A DNA stretch of 64,000 nt from an uncultured Dehalococcoidia bacterium (lineage in GTDB: Bacteria > Chloroflexota > Dehalococcoidia > Lucifugimonadales > UBA3495): positions 2,542,001 through 2,606,000 of the forward strand of contig OY282456.1 in assembly GCA_958296225.1 (NCBI GenBank). The letters run 5' to 3'. How positions within the stretch are numbered: position 1 is the first letter of the stretch; each line of letters begins with the position of its first letter. Made by a program: the position numbers and the translations under genes. This document shows positions 1 through 8,032 of the stretch, piece by piece. The notes beneath the pieces were generated by a model. It saw only the letters and a program-made list of their open reading frames with translations. It did no database searches and was not told where the DNA came from.

Positions 1-1
1 G

Positions 2-313
2 TCGTCGCAACGGCCCCGGTGGGAAGTGGCCGGCCGGCTCACCGAATTGGGCTTTTCCATGGGGGTTACGCAGACCGTGGCCGACCTGGCGGACTGCCCG
101 CAACTGGCGGCGCGGGGTATGTACGTTGACACCGGGGACACTTTGGGCGGAACTTTCCGCTCCCTGGCGACGCCAATACGACTGACGGCGTGCCGGCCGT
201 CGGAGGCGGGCACGCCGCCGGCGCTGGGGGAGCACAATGCCGAGGTTCTGACCACGCTGGGCGGGTTGACGGTCGAGGAACTGGCCGCGCTGGAGGGAGA
301 GGGAGCGGTGTAA
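2..313 (+). CDS. CaiB/BaiF family III CoA-transferase, C-terminal part (5' end outside window)
   Basis: The reading frame is open from the left edge and ends at a TAA at 311-313, so only the last 103 codons are present. The tail has the ending typical of family III CoA-transferases: a segment on the order of PxLGEHNxEVL followed by LGxxxEExAAL. These enzymes move CoA between organic acids in acid or aromatic catabolism and act as interlocked cytosolic dimers. The catalytic Asp lies in the missing part, so the substrate cannot be judged. The next gene (alaS) has its own promoter, so this gene probably ends a separate transcript. The family call is fairly secure; the substrate is unknown. Confidence 0.75.
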   Translation, partial: SSQRPRWEVAGRLTELGFSMGVTQTVADLADCPQLAARGMYVDTGDTLGGTFRSLATPIRLTACRPSEAGTPPALGEHNAEVLTTLGGLTVEELAALEGEGAV

Positions 314-760
314 GCCGAGGGGCGCAAGCCGGCATCAGGCGGTCATTCCGCTAAATGCGCCGGCGGTGGTTTGGCGATAACGTGGGTATCCGGCTTGACT
401 CTCATTGACTGCGTTACTATAGAGAACATACCAAAGCCGGATGTCGAGGCTGGGTTGCGTAATGCAACCCGCGACTGCGCCAAAGGAGCGTCCAGCAAGA
501 AAAACCATGCCACGACCGACCTGCGGCAGCGGATTGACCTTTCGGCAGTAGCAGCGGCCTGGTCCCAACTTCGCCCGCCTGGCGGCATTGCGTTGGGCCG
601 GCCGCCGCCCGGCCCAACGCGAGGCTGGCCAGGCTGAAGCTAACGCGCGGCTGGACGCCGCAATGCCGGCCGGCCGCCGCCCGGCCCAACGCAGTTGTTG
701 ACGCTGCCCGGGGGCCGCCCTACAATCTTGGCTACCCCATCCCACCGGAGTCTTACCGCT
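314..760. other. Intergenic stretch with an orphan promoter and strong hairpin
   Basis: No convincing gene lies between the CoA-transferase and alaS. A promoter-like pair, TTGACT (395-400) and TATAGA (418-423) with a 17-base spacer, faces right. About 165 bases downstream is a strong inverted repeat with 11-base arms, GCGTTGGGCCG at 590-600 and its complement at 610-620. Half of that hairpin is repeated at 669-692. A smaller hairpin, GGGTTGC/GCAACCC, sits at 453-471. The small frames here have no start-site signal. I found no T-box consensus upstream of alaS. Confidence 0.45.
698..726 (+). promoter_or_regulatory. Sigma-70 type promoter of alaS
   Basis: TTGACG at 698-703 and TACAAT at 721-726 are separated by 17 bases. 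The alaS ATG is at 761, giving an expected leader of about 28 bases. This is one of the best consensus promoters in the window. Confidence 0.75.
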
Positions 761-3499
761 ATGGACGGCGACAGCATTCGCAATTCCTTTCGCAGCTTTT
801 TTGAGGAACGGGGGCATCTGCCGATGCCGTCGGCCTCGTTGATTCCGGCCGGCGACCCGACGCTGCTGTTCACCTCGGCCGGCATGGTGCCTTTCAAGCC
901 CTTTTTTATGGGGGAGCAGACGCCGCCGCGGCGTCGTCTTACCAGCTGCCAGAAGTCTTTTCGCACCACCGACATTGACGAGGTGGGGGACCACAAGCAC
1001 CTGACCTTTTTCGAGATGCTGGGCAATTTCAGCATCGGCGACTATTTCAAAAAGGACGCGGTGGCCCTGGCCTGGGAACTGTGCACCGGCCGGTTCCGGC
1101 TGGAGCCGGAGCGGATGTACGTTACCGTCCACCTGGACGACGATGAGGCTTATGACCTGTGGCGCAAGGACATTGGCGTGCCGCCGGAGCGGATTTATCG
1201 CTATGGGAACGCGGATAACTGGTGGGGGCCGGCCGGTTTGGAGGGGCCTACCGGGCCCTGCTCGGAGCTGCATTATGACGGGGGCGCCGGAAAGGGCATC
1301 GGCCAGCATCCCGTTACCGACGCGATGATGGCTCCCGATGCGCTGACCGCAATGCTGCGGCGCGAGGCGGAGGGCGGGCCGCCGGCCGCGCCCGGCGGCT
1401 GCCATCCCAACTGCGACTGCGAGCGGTTCGTAGAGTTGTGGAACCTGGTTTTTATGCAGTTTTACCAGGATTTGGAGGGCGTCCGCACGCCGCTGCCGGC
1501 GCCGAGCGTGGATACGGGGATGGGTTTGGAGCGGGCCGCCGCCGTGCTGCAGGGCAAGCCCAACGTCTATGAGACCGACCTGTTCCGCCCTATCATTGAC
1601 ACCGTGTGCCGGCTCACGGGGCGGCAGTACGGCGCGGATGCCGATACCGATTACGCTATCCGTGTCGTTGCGGAACACGCGCGGGCGGCGGCGTTTCTCA
1701 TCGGCGACGGCGTGGCGCCTTCCAACAGCGAGCGGGGCTACGTGCTGCGGCGCATCATCCGCCGCGCCATCCGCTACGGGCGGCAGCTGGGGCTGGACCG
1801 GCCCTTTATGACCGAGGTTGCCGCCGCCGTAGGCGAACGCTTTGCCGCCGCATACCCGGCCCTGTCGGAAAACGGCGACTTCATCCGCCGCGTTATCGGG
1901 CTGGAGGAAAACCAGTTCCTGGACAACATCCGGCACGGGATGCCGATACTTGAAAATACCCTGCACGACCTGAAAGCCGGCGCGGCGGGGGCCATTCCCG
2001 GCCAGGAGGCTTTTGTCCTCTATGACACCTACGGTTTCCCGCCGGAGCTGGTGGACGAAATCGGCCGGCGCGAGTACGGGCTGGCCGTTGATATGGACGG
2101 GTTCAACGCCGCAATGGACGCCAAGCGGGAACGGGACCGGGCCGGCCACCAGACCAGGGGCAGTATGGGAATCGTCACCGCCTACGAAAACCTCGGCGCC
2201 GGCCGTATCGCTTTTGACGGCTACGGGCGCACCACGCTGGAATCCCGCATCGTCGGCATTCTGCGGGACGGCGCGGCGGTGGGACGGGTTGCGCGCGGGC
2301 AGCAGGTGGAGATTGTGCTGTCCGAAACCTGTTTCTACGCCGAGGGCGGCGGGCAGGTGGGCGACCGGGGCATCATCGCCGGCCCCAACGGGCGGGTGCA
2401 GGTGGCGGATACGCAAAGTCCGGTGGCCGGCCTGATCGTCCACCGGGGCGTGGTGTCCGATGGCGATATTGCGCTGGGCGACGCGGTTACGGCGCAGGTG
2501 GAGGCGGAGCGGCGGCTGGACGCATCCCGCAACCACAGCGGGACGCATTTGCTGCACGCGGCCCTGCGTTCGGTGCTGGGGCCGCACGTGCGGCAGGCCG
2601 GTTCCCTGTGCGCTCCCGGCCGGCTGCGTTTTGACTTCAACCACGTGGGGGCGCTGACGCCCGACGAGCAGCTGGCGGTGCAAGGTCTGGCCAACCGCAA
2701 AGTCCGCGAGAACCTGGCCGTTACCGCGCGGGAAACCACCTACACCGACGCCGTGCGCGACGGCGCGCTGGCTTTCTTTGGGGACCGTTACGGCGACGTG
2801 GTGCGCGTCGTGCGGATGGCCGGGCAGGACGATGCCGACCCGTTCAGCTTTGAGGTTTGCGGCGGCACTCACGTTCACGCCACCGGCGAGGTGGGTACGC
2901 TGGTAGTGCTGGGCGAGTCCAGCATCGGCGGCGGGATGCGCCGCATTGAGGCGATGACCGGGCGGGCCGCCGAGGAGCTGTTCGTGCAGCAGGCGGCGAC
3001 TTTGCAGGCCATATCGCAAAAACTGCAGGCGCCCGTCCCTGAGCTGGAGGCGCGCCTGGATTCCTATATGAGCGACACCGACGCGCTGCGGCGCCGCCTG
3101 GCCGATGCGGAACGGGCCGGGCTGCGCGCCGAGGCTGAATCGCTGCTGAATCGCACGCGGGACGTGGACGGCGTGAAGCTGGTGGCCGGCGTAACCTCGG
3201 CCCGCAATGTGGAGGCGATGCGCGAGATGGGCGACTATCTCAAGCAGAAGCTGGGCAGCGTGGTGGTGGCTCTGGGCGCGGTGATTGACGGTTCGCCGGT
3301 CATCATCACGATGGTTACGCCCGACCTGGCGGGTCGCGGGCTGCACGCCGGCCACATCGCCCGCGACGCCGCCAAGGTGATGGGCGGCGGCGGCGGCGGT
3401 CGCCCGGAGACGGCGCAAGCCGGCGGACGCCAGGCCGACCGCCTGGGCGCCGCTCTGGACAGCGTAGCCAACCTGGTCCGGGCCGGGTTGGGCCGCTAA
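761..3499 (+). CDS. alaS: Alanine-tRNA ligase
   Basis: This class II synthetase charges tRNA(Ala) and edits Ser/Gly mischarging. The protein has 912 residues from the ATG at 761; an earlier in-frame start at 695 overlaps the promoter and is rejected. The N-terminal aminoacylation domain starts with the family pattern (RNSFRSFFEERGH, then SASLIPAGDPTLLFTSAGMV). The editing domain carries the zinc-binding set: His592 and His596 in HSGTHLLH, and Cys700 and His704 in CGGTH. The C-terminal coiled coil and DHHA1-type domain with a GGGGGG segment end the protein. Length is slightly above the usual 875 residues. It is monocistronic or read into ruvX 69 bases downstream. Confidence 0.98.
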   Translation: MDGDSIRNSFRSFFEERGHLPMPSASLIPAGDPTLLFTSAGMVPFKPFFMGEQTPPRRRLTSCQKSFRTTDIDEVGDHKHLTFFEMLGNFSIGDYFKKDAVALAWELCTGRFRLEPERMYVTVHLDDDEAYDLWRKDIGVPPERIYRYGNADNWWGPAGLEGPTGPCSELHYDGGAGKGIGQHPVTDAMMAPDALTAMLRREAEGGPPAAPGGCHPNCDCERFVELWNLVFMQFYQDLEGVRTPLPAPSVDTGMGLERAAAVLQGKPNVYETDLFRPIIDTVCRLTGRQYGADADTDYAIRVVAEHARAAAFLIGDGVAPSNSERGYVLRRIIRRAIRYGRQLGLDRPFMTEVAAAVGERFAAAYPALSENGDFIRRVIGLEENQFLDNIRHGMPILENTLHDLKAGAAGAIPGQEAFVLYDTYGFPPELVDEIGRREYGLAVDMDGFNAAMDAKRERDRAGHQTRGSMGIVTAYENLGAGRIAFDGYGRTTLESRIVGILRDGAAVGRVARGQQVEIVLSETCFYAEGGGQVGDRGIIAGPNGRVQVADTQSPVAGLIVHRGVVSDGDIALGDAVTAQVEAERRLDASRNHSGTHLLHAALRSVLGPHVRQAGSLCAPGRLRFDFNHVGALTPDEQLAVQGLANRKVRENLAVTARETTYTDAVRDGALAFFGDRYGDVVRVVRMAGQDDADPFSFEVCGGTHVHATGEVGTLVVLGESSIGGGMRRIEAMTGRAAEELFVQQAATLQAISQKLQAPVPELEARLDSYMSDTDALRRRLADAERAGLRAEAESLLNRTRDVDGVKLVAGVTSARNVEAMREMGDYLKQKLGSVVVALGAVIDGSPVIITMVTPDLAGRGLHAGHIARDAAKVMGGGGGGRPETAQAGGRQADRLGAALDSVANLVRAGLGR

Positions 3500-3568
3500 C
3501 GCCGGCGCGGGCAGAAAGCACCCGCTCCCTGAGCCGCGGCGTGGTTATCCGGTATAGCCTGGGCACTG

Positions 3569-4012
3569 ATGCCAAAACTCCCTGAGCCGGCGGAACTCGC
3601 TCGCGCCGGCCGCCTGCTGGGGCTGGATGTTGGCGACCGCCGCATTGGCCTGGCCGTGAGTATCCCGCCGGGTGAACTTATCCTGCCGGCTGGCTACCTG
3701 CGGCGGCGGAACTTGCGTTCCGACGTGGCCGGAATTCTGGCGGAATCCGCCGCCCGCGACGCGGCGGCCATCATCGTCGGTATGCCTTACGATGCGCAAG
3801 GCCGGCCCGGCGCGCAGGCGCGCAAGACTGCGACTTTGGTACGCGCTTTGGAGCGGGCGGCCGACATTCCCGTTCTGCTGGTGGATGAGGCGTTTACGTC
3901 CAATACCGCCGAAAGGGAGCTGCGCCGGTTCGGGCATCAACCCAGCCGCGAGCGTGGGGCGGTGGATGCCGCTGCCGCCGCCGGTATTTTGCGTCGCTTT
4001 CTGGATGTTTAG
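3569..4012 (+). CDS. ruvX: Putative pre-16S rRNA nuclease / Holliday junction resolvase-like YqgF (RuvX)
   Basis: The 147-residue protein has the RNase H-like fold signature of the YqgF family: LGLDVGDRRIGLAVS near residues 17-31 with the first catalytic Asp, a VGMPYDAQG strand, VDEAFTSNTAERELRR with the catalytic Glu, and the closing AVDAAAAAGIL with the last Asp. Family members mature the 5' end of 16S rRNA and are essential in many bacteria; a resolvase activity was proposed earlier. The alaS-ruvX order is common across bacteria, which supports the call. The start ATG is preceded by no strong ribosome binding site. Confidence 0.93.
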   Translation: MPKLPEPAELARAGRLLGLDVGDRRIGLAVSIPPGELILPAGYLRRRNLRSDVAGILAESAARDAAAIIVGMPYDAQGRPGAQARKTATLVRALERAADIPVLLVDEAFTSNTAERELRRFGHQPSRERGAVDAAAAAGILRRFLDV

Positions 4013-4087
4013 GGGCGAGTTTCAAACCCACCCCCAGATTCGGATGGCAAACTCTCAAAATTGCCGAAAATCGGTTCTGGTATGCGA

Positions 4088-4117
4088 TTGACGTTGCAAG
4101 AACGGCGGTTCTATAAT
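4088..4117 (+). promoter_or_regulatory. Sigma-70 type promoter for the small HTH gene
   Basis: TTGACG at 4088-4093 and TATAAT at 4112-4117 with an 18-base spacer. The next start codon on this strand is at 4149, a normal leader distance. Confidence 0.75.
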
Positions 4118-4148
4118 TTGCGTATCACTAGAACGCAGGTTTTGGAGT

Positions 4149-4496
4149 ATGGCCATGTTCGCAGTAAACGCCGTTGCGCCCAGCCACTGTCAGGCGGCTG
4201 AACCCGGTTTGGAGTACTACGAGGATACGGGGTGCGAGGTAGCGCCCACCTGTCTTGACTGTCCGCTGCCCCGGTGCAAGTTCGATGATATGGAATGGTA
4301 CGCCAAGTACCGGCGGATTGCGCGGGACTTTCGGATGGCAGGCATCATTCAGGAGGAGGGGCTGTCCATCGCCGAAGCCGCGGAGCGGTTTGCCATCACG
4401 CCCCGCACCGTGTTCCGTGTGCTCAGCCGCTGCCGCCAGGCGATGCAGGAGTTGACGCCATCGGAGGCGGCGGTGTTTGCCGGCCTGGCGGCGTAA
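4149..4496 (+). CDS. Small Cys-cluster helix-turn-helix protein
   Basis: The 115-residue protein has two parts. Residues about 29-43 hold four cysteines in a C-x5-C-x2-C-x4-C array (ending CLDCPLPRC), which could bind zinc or an Fe-S cluster. Residues about 60-105 form a helix-turn-helix: a YRRIARDFRMAGII helix, then LSIAEAAERFAITPRTVFRVLSR, which resembles sigma-70 region 4 or resolvase-type recognition helices. A DNA-binding regulator that senses metal or redox state is the inference; no target can be seen. It has its own strong promoter (4088-4117) and is followed 36 bases later by the membrane/coiled-coil gene, so the two may be cotranscribed. Confidence 0.6.
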   Translation: MAMFAVNAVAPSHCQAAEPGLEYYEDTGCEVAPTCLDCPLPRCKFDDMEWYAKYRRIARDFRMAGIIQEEGLSIAEAAERFAITPRTVFRVLSRCRQAMQELTPSEAAVFAGLAA

Positions 4497-4532
4497 CTGT
4501 CCTCAACCGGAGCAAACACCCGGAGCAAACAA

Positions 4533-4919
4533 ATGCCAAACAACGATGACAACCGGCCGCTATGGCGATTCTTTGACGGGTCGGTATCAGTGAGCGTCAG
4601 TATGCTGCTGGCGGTTTCCCTCAACGGCTGCGCTTTCTGCGACGGGCTGCCGGTACTAGGCCTGCTCAAAGGGCTGACCATGCAGGACGATGGGGTTATA
4701 ATAGTGGCAACGCTGCTGCTGTTCCCCACCACAGTAGCGCTTTATGGAGGTTTTCAAGTGTTCTTTGCAGCCAAAGAAGCGGTTGAGAAAAGGGCCCGGG
4801 AGCGCGGCCGGCGGGAAGGCGTTCAAGAGGAGCGCGAGCGCATCAGTAAGGCGTTGGAACGGCGCGGCGTGCCGCTTACCCCGGAACAAGTCAAAGCCCT
4901 GAACGGCGATTCCGAGTAG
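4533..4919 (+). CDS. Small membrane-anchored coiled-coil protein
   Basis: The 128-residue protein has an N-terminal half with two hydrophobic stretches (about residues 17-35 and 52-75) and a charged C-terminal half starting FFAAKEAVEKRARERGRR, which is predicted to be a coiled coil with a GRREGVQEERERI repeat-like pattern. A second GGAGG and GTG pair (4746-4750, GTG at 4758) lies in frame exactly at the membrane/coiled-coil boundary, so a soluble 53-residue product could also be made. The gene at 34834-35295 has the same plan. The 3' half is duplicated downstream. Function is unknown; no catalytic motif is visible. Confidence 0.6.
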   Translation: MPNNDDNRPLWRFFDGSVSVSVSMLLAVSLNGCAFCDGLPVLGLLKGLTMQDDGVIIVATLLLFPTTVALYGGFQVFFAAKEAVEKRARERGRREGVQEERERISKALERRGVPLTPEQVKALNGDSE

Positions 4920-4958
4920 GTTGGCGGAGTAAGGGCCCGTAATTATTCGCCCTGGCGC

Positions 4959-5234
4959 CTACCCCCTGGGCAGGCCCAGACCCCGCCCGGCGACGATGCC
5001 CCGCTGGATTTCCGATGTGCCGCCGGCAATCCGGTGGGAGAAGCTGACCATCCAGTTTTCCGGCAGCCGGCCTTTCAGCGGCGCCCGCGCTTCGTTGCGA
5101 GCCAGGGCGCCCGGCAATCCGACTATCTCGAGCACGCCGTTGGCCGCCCGGTGCAGGGTTTCGCTGCCGAAGGCTTGGCTCAGGGACGCCTCTTTGTTGG
5201 GCGGCAGGCCCTAGCCTGCATCCACGCCACGTTG
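4959..5234 (-). pseudogene. Duplicated 3' fragment of the acyl-CoA dehydrogenase gene
   Basis: This stretch repeats the last roughly 90 codons of the dehydrogenase at 5521-6696, including the GGTSEIQRG ending, and then stops abruptly at the duplication junction. It has no start signal of its own and cannot form the FAD site. It is a by-product of the tandem duplication. Confidence 0.85.
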
Positions 5235-5307
5235 ATAGTGGCAACGCTGCTGCTGTTCCCTGCAACAGTAGCGCATTGCCACAGTAGCGCTTTATGGAGG
5301 TTTTCAA

Positions 5308-5481
5308 GTGTTCTTTGCAGCCAAAGAAGCGGTTGAGAAAAGGGCCCGGGAGCGCGGTCGGCGGGAAGGCGTTCAAGAGGGCCGGCGGGAGGAGCGCGAG
5401 CGCATCAGTAAGGCGTTGGAACAGCGCGGCGTGCCGCTTACCCCGGAACAAGTCAAAGCCCTGAACGGCGATTCCGAATAG
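5308..5481 (+). CDS. Duplicated coiled-coil tail with its own GTG start (possibly expressed fragment)
   Basis: This copy of the C-terminal half of the 4533-4919 protein starts at a GTG preceded by GGAGG with a 7-base spacer, and would give 57 residues beginning VFFAAKEAVEKRARERGRR. It differs from the parent by an added GRRE in the middle and one Arg-to-Gln change near the end; the reading frame is intact to the TAG. The membrane half is not in frame upstream. It may be a dead fragment or a free coiled-coil protein. The preserved frame and ribosome site keep expression possible. Confidence 0.4.
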   Translation: MFFAAKEAVEKRARERGRREGVQEGRREERERISKALEQRGVPLTPEQVKALNGDSE

Positions 5482-5520
5482 GTTGGCGGAGTAAGGACCA
5501 GCGATTGTTCGCCCTGGCGC

Positions 5521-6696
5521 CTACCCCCTGGGCAGGCCCAGACCCCGCCCGGCGACGATGCCCCGCTGGATTTCCGATGTGCCGCCGGCAATCCGGTGGG
5601 AGAAGCTGACCATCCAGTTTTCCGGCAGCCGGCCTTTCAGCGGCGCCCGCGCTTCGTTGCGAGCCAGGGCGCCCGGCAATCCGACTATCTCGAGCACGCC
5701 GTTGGCCGCCCGGTGCAGGGTTTCGCTGCCGAAGGCTTTGCTCAGGGACGCCTCTTTGTTGGGCACCAGGCCCTCACCCTGCATCCACGCCACGTTGTAG
5801 GCCAGCAGGCGCGCTACCTCGCACTCCACATAGCGGTCGGCCAGCAGGTTGCGCACCCAGGGCAGCTGCGTAACTTTGCCGCCGTTGCGGGTCAGCCCGC
5901 CGGCATATTCCCGCGTGTCGTCCAGCAGGCGGCGGGCGATGGCCGAATAATCAATGCCGGAACGCTCGAAGTCCAGCAGGGTTACGGCGACGTACCAGCC
6001 CCGGTTTTCCTCGCCAACCACGTTGCTGCCGGGCACGCGCACGTTGTCAAAGATGACCTGGTTGAACTCGTGGCCTCCGGCCATATTGATGACGGGGCGC
6101 ACCTCAATGCCGGGCGATTTCAGGTCCACCAGGATGAAGCTGATGCCCCGGTGCCGGGGCGCTTCCGGGTCGGTGCGGGCCAGGCACATAATCCAGTCGG
6201 AGCGGTGGGCCAGCGTCGTCCAGATTTTGGAGCCGTTGATGACGTACTCATCGCCATCGCGCACGGCGCGGGTGCTGAGGGATGCGAGGTCGGACCCGGA
6301 TTCCGGCTCGCTGTAACCCTGGCACCACTGGATTTCGCCGCGGGCGATGGGCGGCAGATGGGTTTGCTTCTGCTCGTCGCTGCCGTGAATCATCAGGGTT
6401 GGCCCCAGCATTCGCACGCCGAAGATGTCCCGGCCCGGCGCGCGCAGGTAGGCCAGCTCTTCGTTGTAGATGGCCGAGCGCACGGGGGAGGCGTCCTGCC
6501 CGCCGTACTCCTGGGGCCAGTGCATGGTCAGCCAGCCCCGGTCGGCCAGCCGCCCCCGCAGGTGCATGGTGAAGTCCCAGTCGTATTCCTCCGGCCAGCG
6601 ACCGCCGCCTTCCCAATGGGCCGGCAACTCGGCCTGGATGAACCGGCGCAGTTCGCCGCGGAATTGGTCGTCATCGGGAGTAAAGCGGTACTCCAA
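5521..6696 (-). CDS. Acyl-CoA dehydrogenase
   Basis: The 391-residue flavoprotein has the usual family length and order: an N-terminal helical domain, the middle beta domain with WCQGYSEPESGSDLAS (substrate/FAD binding), and the C-terminal helical domain ending GGTSEIQRGIVAGRGLGLPR. These enzymes oxidise acyl-CoA thioesters at the alpha-beta bond and pass electrons to ETF. The start is a TTG at 6696 supported by AGGAGG six bases upstream; no better ATG fits. The chain-length or branched substrate cannot be told. The gene is followed by a duplicated copy of its own 3' end. An AsnC-type domain gene lies just upstream on the same strand. Confidence 0.93.
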   Translation of the reverse strand: MEYRFTPDDDQFRGELRRFIQAELPAHWEGGGRWPEEYDWDFTMHLRGRLADRGWLTMHWPQEYGGQDASPVRSAIYNEELAYLRAPGRDIFGVRMLGPTLMIHGSDEQKQTHLPPIARGEIQWCQGYSEPESGSDLASLSTRAVRDGDEYVINGSKIWTTLAHRSDWIMCLARTDPEAPRHRGISFILVDLKSPGIEVRPVINMAGGHEFNQVIFDNVRVPGSNVVGEENRGWYVAVTLLDFERSGIDYSAIARRLLDDTREYAGGLTRNGGKVTQLPWVRNLLADRYVECEVARLLAYNVAWMQGEGLVPNKEASLSKAFGSETLHRAANGVLEIVGLPGALARNEARAPLKGRLPENWMVSFSHRIAGGTSEIQRGIVAGRGLGLPRG

Positions 6697-6744
6697 CTGG
6701 GCCTCCTGGCAATATCGGATGATGGCAGAACGGGCGGGATGTGC

Positions 6745-6981
6745 TCAGGCATCCACGGCTACGCAGGTTACGGTGCGGACCACCCCGACGACCGTGTGAA
6801 TTTTTTCGGTGACCAGGCCGCCGACGACGGACATATCGTCGCCGGAGATGATGGCGATGATGTCATAGGGGCCGGTAACCACGTCCACCGACTCGATGCC
6901 GACCAGGTCGCGCAGGGTGTTGGCGACGTCGCGGGTGCGACCCACGGCGGTTTCGACCAGCAGAAAGGCTTTCGTTGCCAT
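6745..6981 (-). CDS. Lrp/AsnC ligand-binding domain protein (no HTH)
   Basis: The 78-residue protein is a stand-alone RAM/AsnC_trans_reg domain: AFLLVETAVGRTRDVAN at the start, a central VVTGPYDIIAIISGDD segment, and a closing TVVGVVRTVTCVAV strand. Full Lrp/AsnC regulators have a DNA-binding domain before this, which is absent here. Such single-domain proteins form oligomers and bind small ligands such as amino acids; they may modulate full-length Lrp proteins or act as metabolite sensors. The ATG has GGAG upstream. It lies 48 bases before the acyl-CoA dehydrogenase on the same strand and may be cotranscribed. Confidence 0.85.
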   Translation of the reverse strand: MATKAFLLVETAVGRTRDVANTLRDLVGIESVDVVTGPYDIIAIISGDDMSVVGGLVTEKIHTVVGVVRTVTCVAVDA

Positions 6982-7114
6982 AGCTTGGCGTCTCCTCTAA
7001 CCAGCGTGAAGCGGGGTAATAACGGTGGCGCTGAGTTTGTTACGCCACCGCAAAGCGCCGGGTAATTCTACGGCGGCCCGGCCGGGAGTGTCAATTGAAT
7101 GAGCCGGGCCGGAG

Positions 7115-7987
7115 TTACAGCCCGGCCGCCAGCTCCCGTATCAACTCCGCGGCGGCCTCCCGCGTGTCCTCCCGCCGGAGGGCGTGCTCCAATGACGCGC
7201 GCAGCAGGCCCATGGGGCTGCCGCCGTCGTAGCGGATGCCCTCGAACTCGCAAGCGTAGAGGGCAATGTCTGCCATCAGGAGGGCCAGGCCGTCGGTCAG
7301 TTGGATTTCGCCGCCGGCCCCCGGCGGCGTGCGTTCCAGGCATTGGAAAATCTGCGGGGGCAGCAGGTAGCGGCCGACGATGGACAGGTTGGACGGGGCC
7401 GTGCCCGGCGGCGGTTTCTCCACCAGCCCGTTGACCCGATGCCGCCGCTCTCCCGCCGGCGCGGCGTCCACCACGCCGTAGTTATGGACTATCTCCCAGG
7501 GCACCCGGGTCACGGCCACCGCGGCGGCGCCCGGGGCGTCGGCGGTGGCGGCCAGCATCTGGGACAGGACGCCCGGCGTGTGAGCCACAATATCGTCGGG
7601 CAGGATGACGGCGAAAGGTTCGTCGCCCACGGCGTCCCGCGCGGTCAGCACCGCATGGCCCAATCCCAGCGGCTTTTCCTGAATCACAAAGGACACGTCG
7701 GCCAGACGCGCGCCGGAACGGGCTTTTTCCAGCAACGCCGCATCGTCGGCCAGGCGGGTTTCCAGGTCGGGTCGCGGGCGAAAATAGCCGGCGATGCCCT
7801 CCTTGCCCGGCGACGTAACGACGATTACATCGGTGATGCCAGCCTCGGCCGCCTCCGCTACCACGTATTGCAGCATAGGCCGGTCCAGGATGGGCAGCAA
7901 TTCCTTGGGCACCGAGCGGGTGACGGGCAGGAAACGGGTTCCCAACCCGGCGGCGGGTATTACGGCTTTACGAACGGCGGCGCACAT
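7115..7987 (-). CDS. galU: UTP-glucose-1-phosphate uridylyltransferase
   Basis: The protein makes UDP-glucose from UTP and glucose-1-phosphate for cell-surface polysaccharides. It starts with the nucleotidyltransferase signature KAVIPAAGLGTRFLPVTRS, followed by KELLPILDRPMLQYVV, the GLGHAVLTARDAVGDEPFAV segment and VILPDDIV, all typical of GalU. From the ATG at 7987 it has 290 residues, normal for the family; a GTG six codons earlier (8005) is less likely because GalU proteins begin only a few residues before the KAVIPAAG strand. No clear ribosome binding site is seen. The preceding Uma2 gene on this strand ends 45 bases upstream. Confidence 0.94.
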   Translation of the reverse strand: MCAAVRKAVIPAAGLGTRFLPVTRSVPKELLPILDRPMLQYVVAEAAEAGITDVIVVTSPGKEGIAGYFRPRPDLETRLADDAALLEKARSGARLADVSFVIQEKPLGLGHAVLTARDAVGDEPFAVILPDDIVAHTPGVLSQMLAATADAPGAAAVAVTRVPWEIVHNYGVVDAAPAGERRHRVNGLVEKPPPGTAPSNLSIVGRYLLPPQIFQCLERTPPGAGGEIQLTDGLALLMADIALYACEFEGIRYDGGSPMGLLRASLEHALRREDTREAAAELIRELAAGL

Positions 7988-8032
7988 CGCTGCTGATGAT
8001 ACCACAACGCGCCGCTATTGGGTTGGGGGAAC

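Larger units (their letters stand above)
4701..5796. repeat. Partial tandem duplication (unit 4701-5234, copy 5235-5796)
   Basis: Both units carry the 3' half of the membrane/coiled-coil gene (plus strand), the intergenic spacer and the 3' end of the acyl-CoA dehydrogenase gene (minus strand). The left unit keeps the intact membrane gene, the right unit the intact dehydrogenase. The junction at 5234/5235 joins CACGTTG of the dehydrogenase to ATAGTGGCAACG of the membrane gene. The copies are nearly identical except for a few substitutions, a 12-base insertion in the coiled-coil part and a short local duplication near 5262-5290, so the event is recent. Confidence 0.9.

Noticed and set aside
314..760. 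T-box riboswitch upstream of alaS
   Set aside because: I looked for the conserved T-box TGGNACCGCG-type sequence and did not find it.
335..3418. Very long open frame on the minus strand (over 1000 codons)
   Set aside because: It is antisense to alaS, is rich in His, Gln, Arg and Pro without any domain, and results from GC-rich codon bias.
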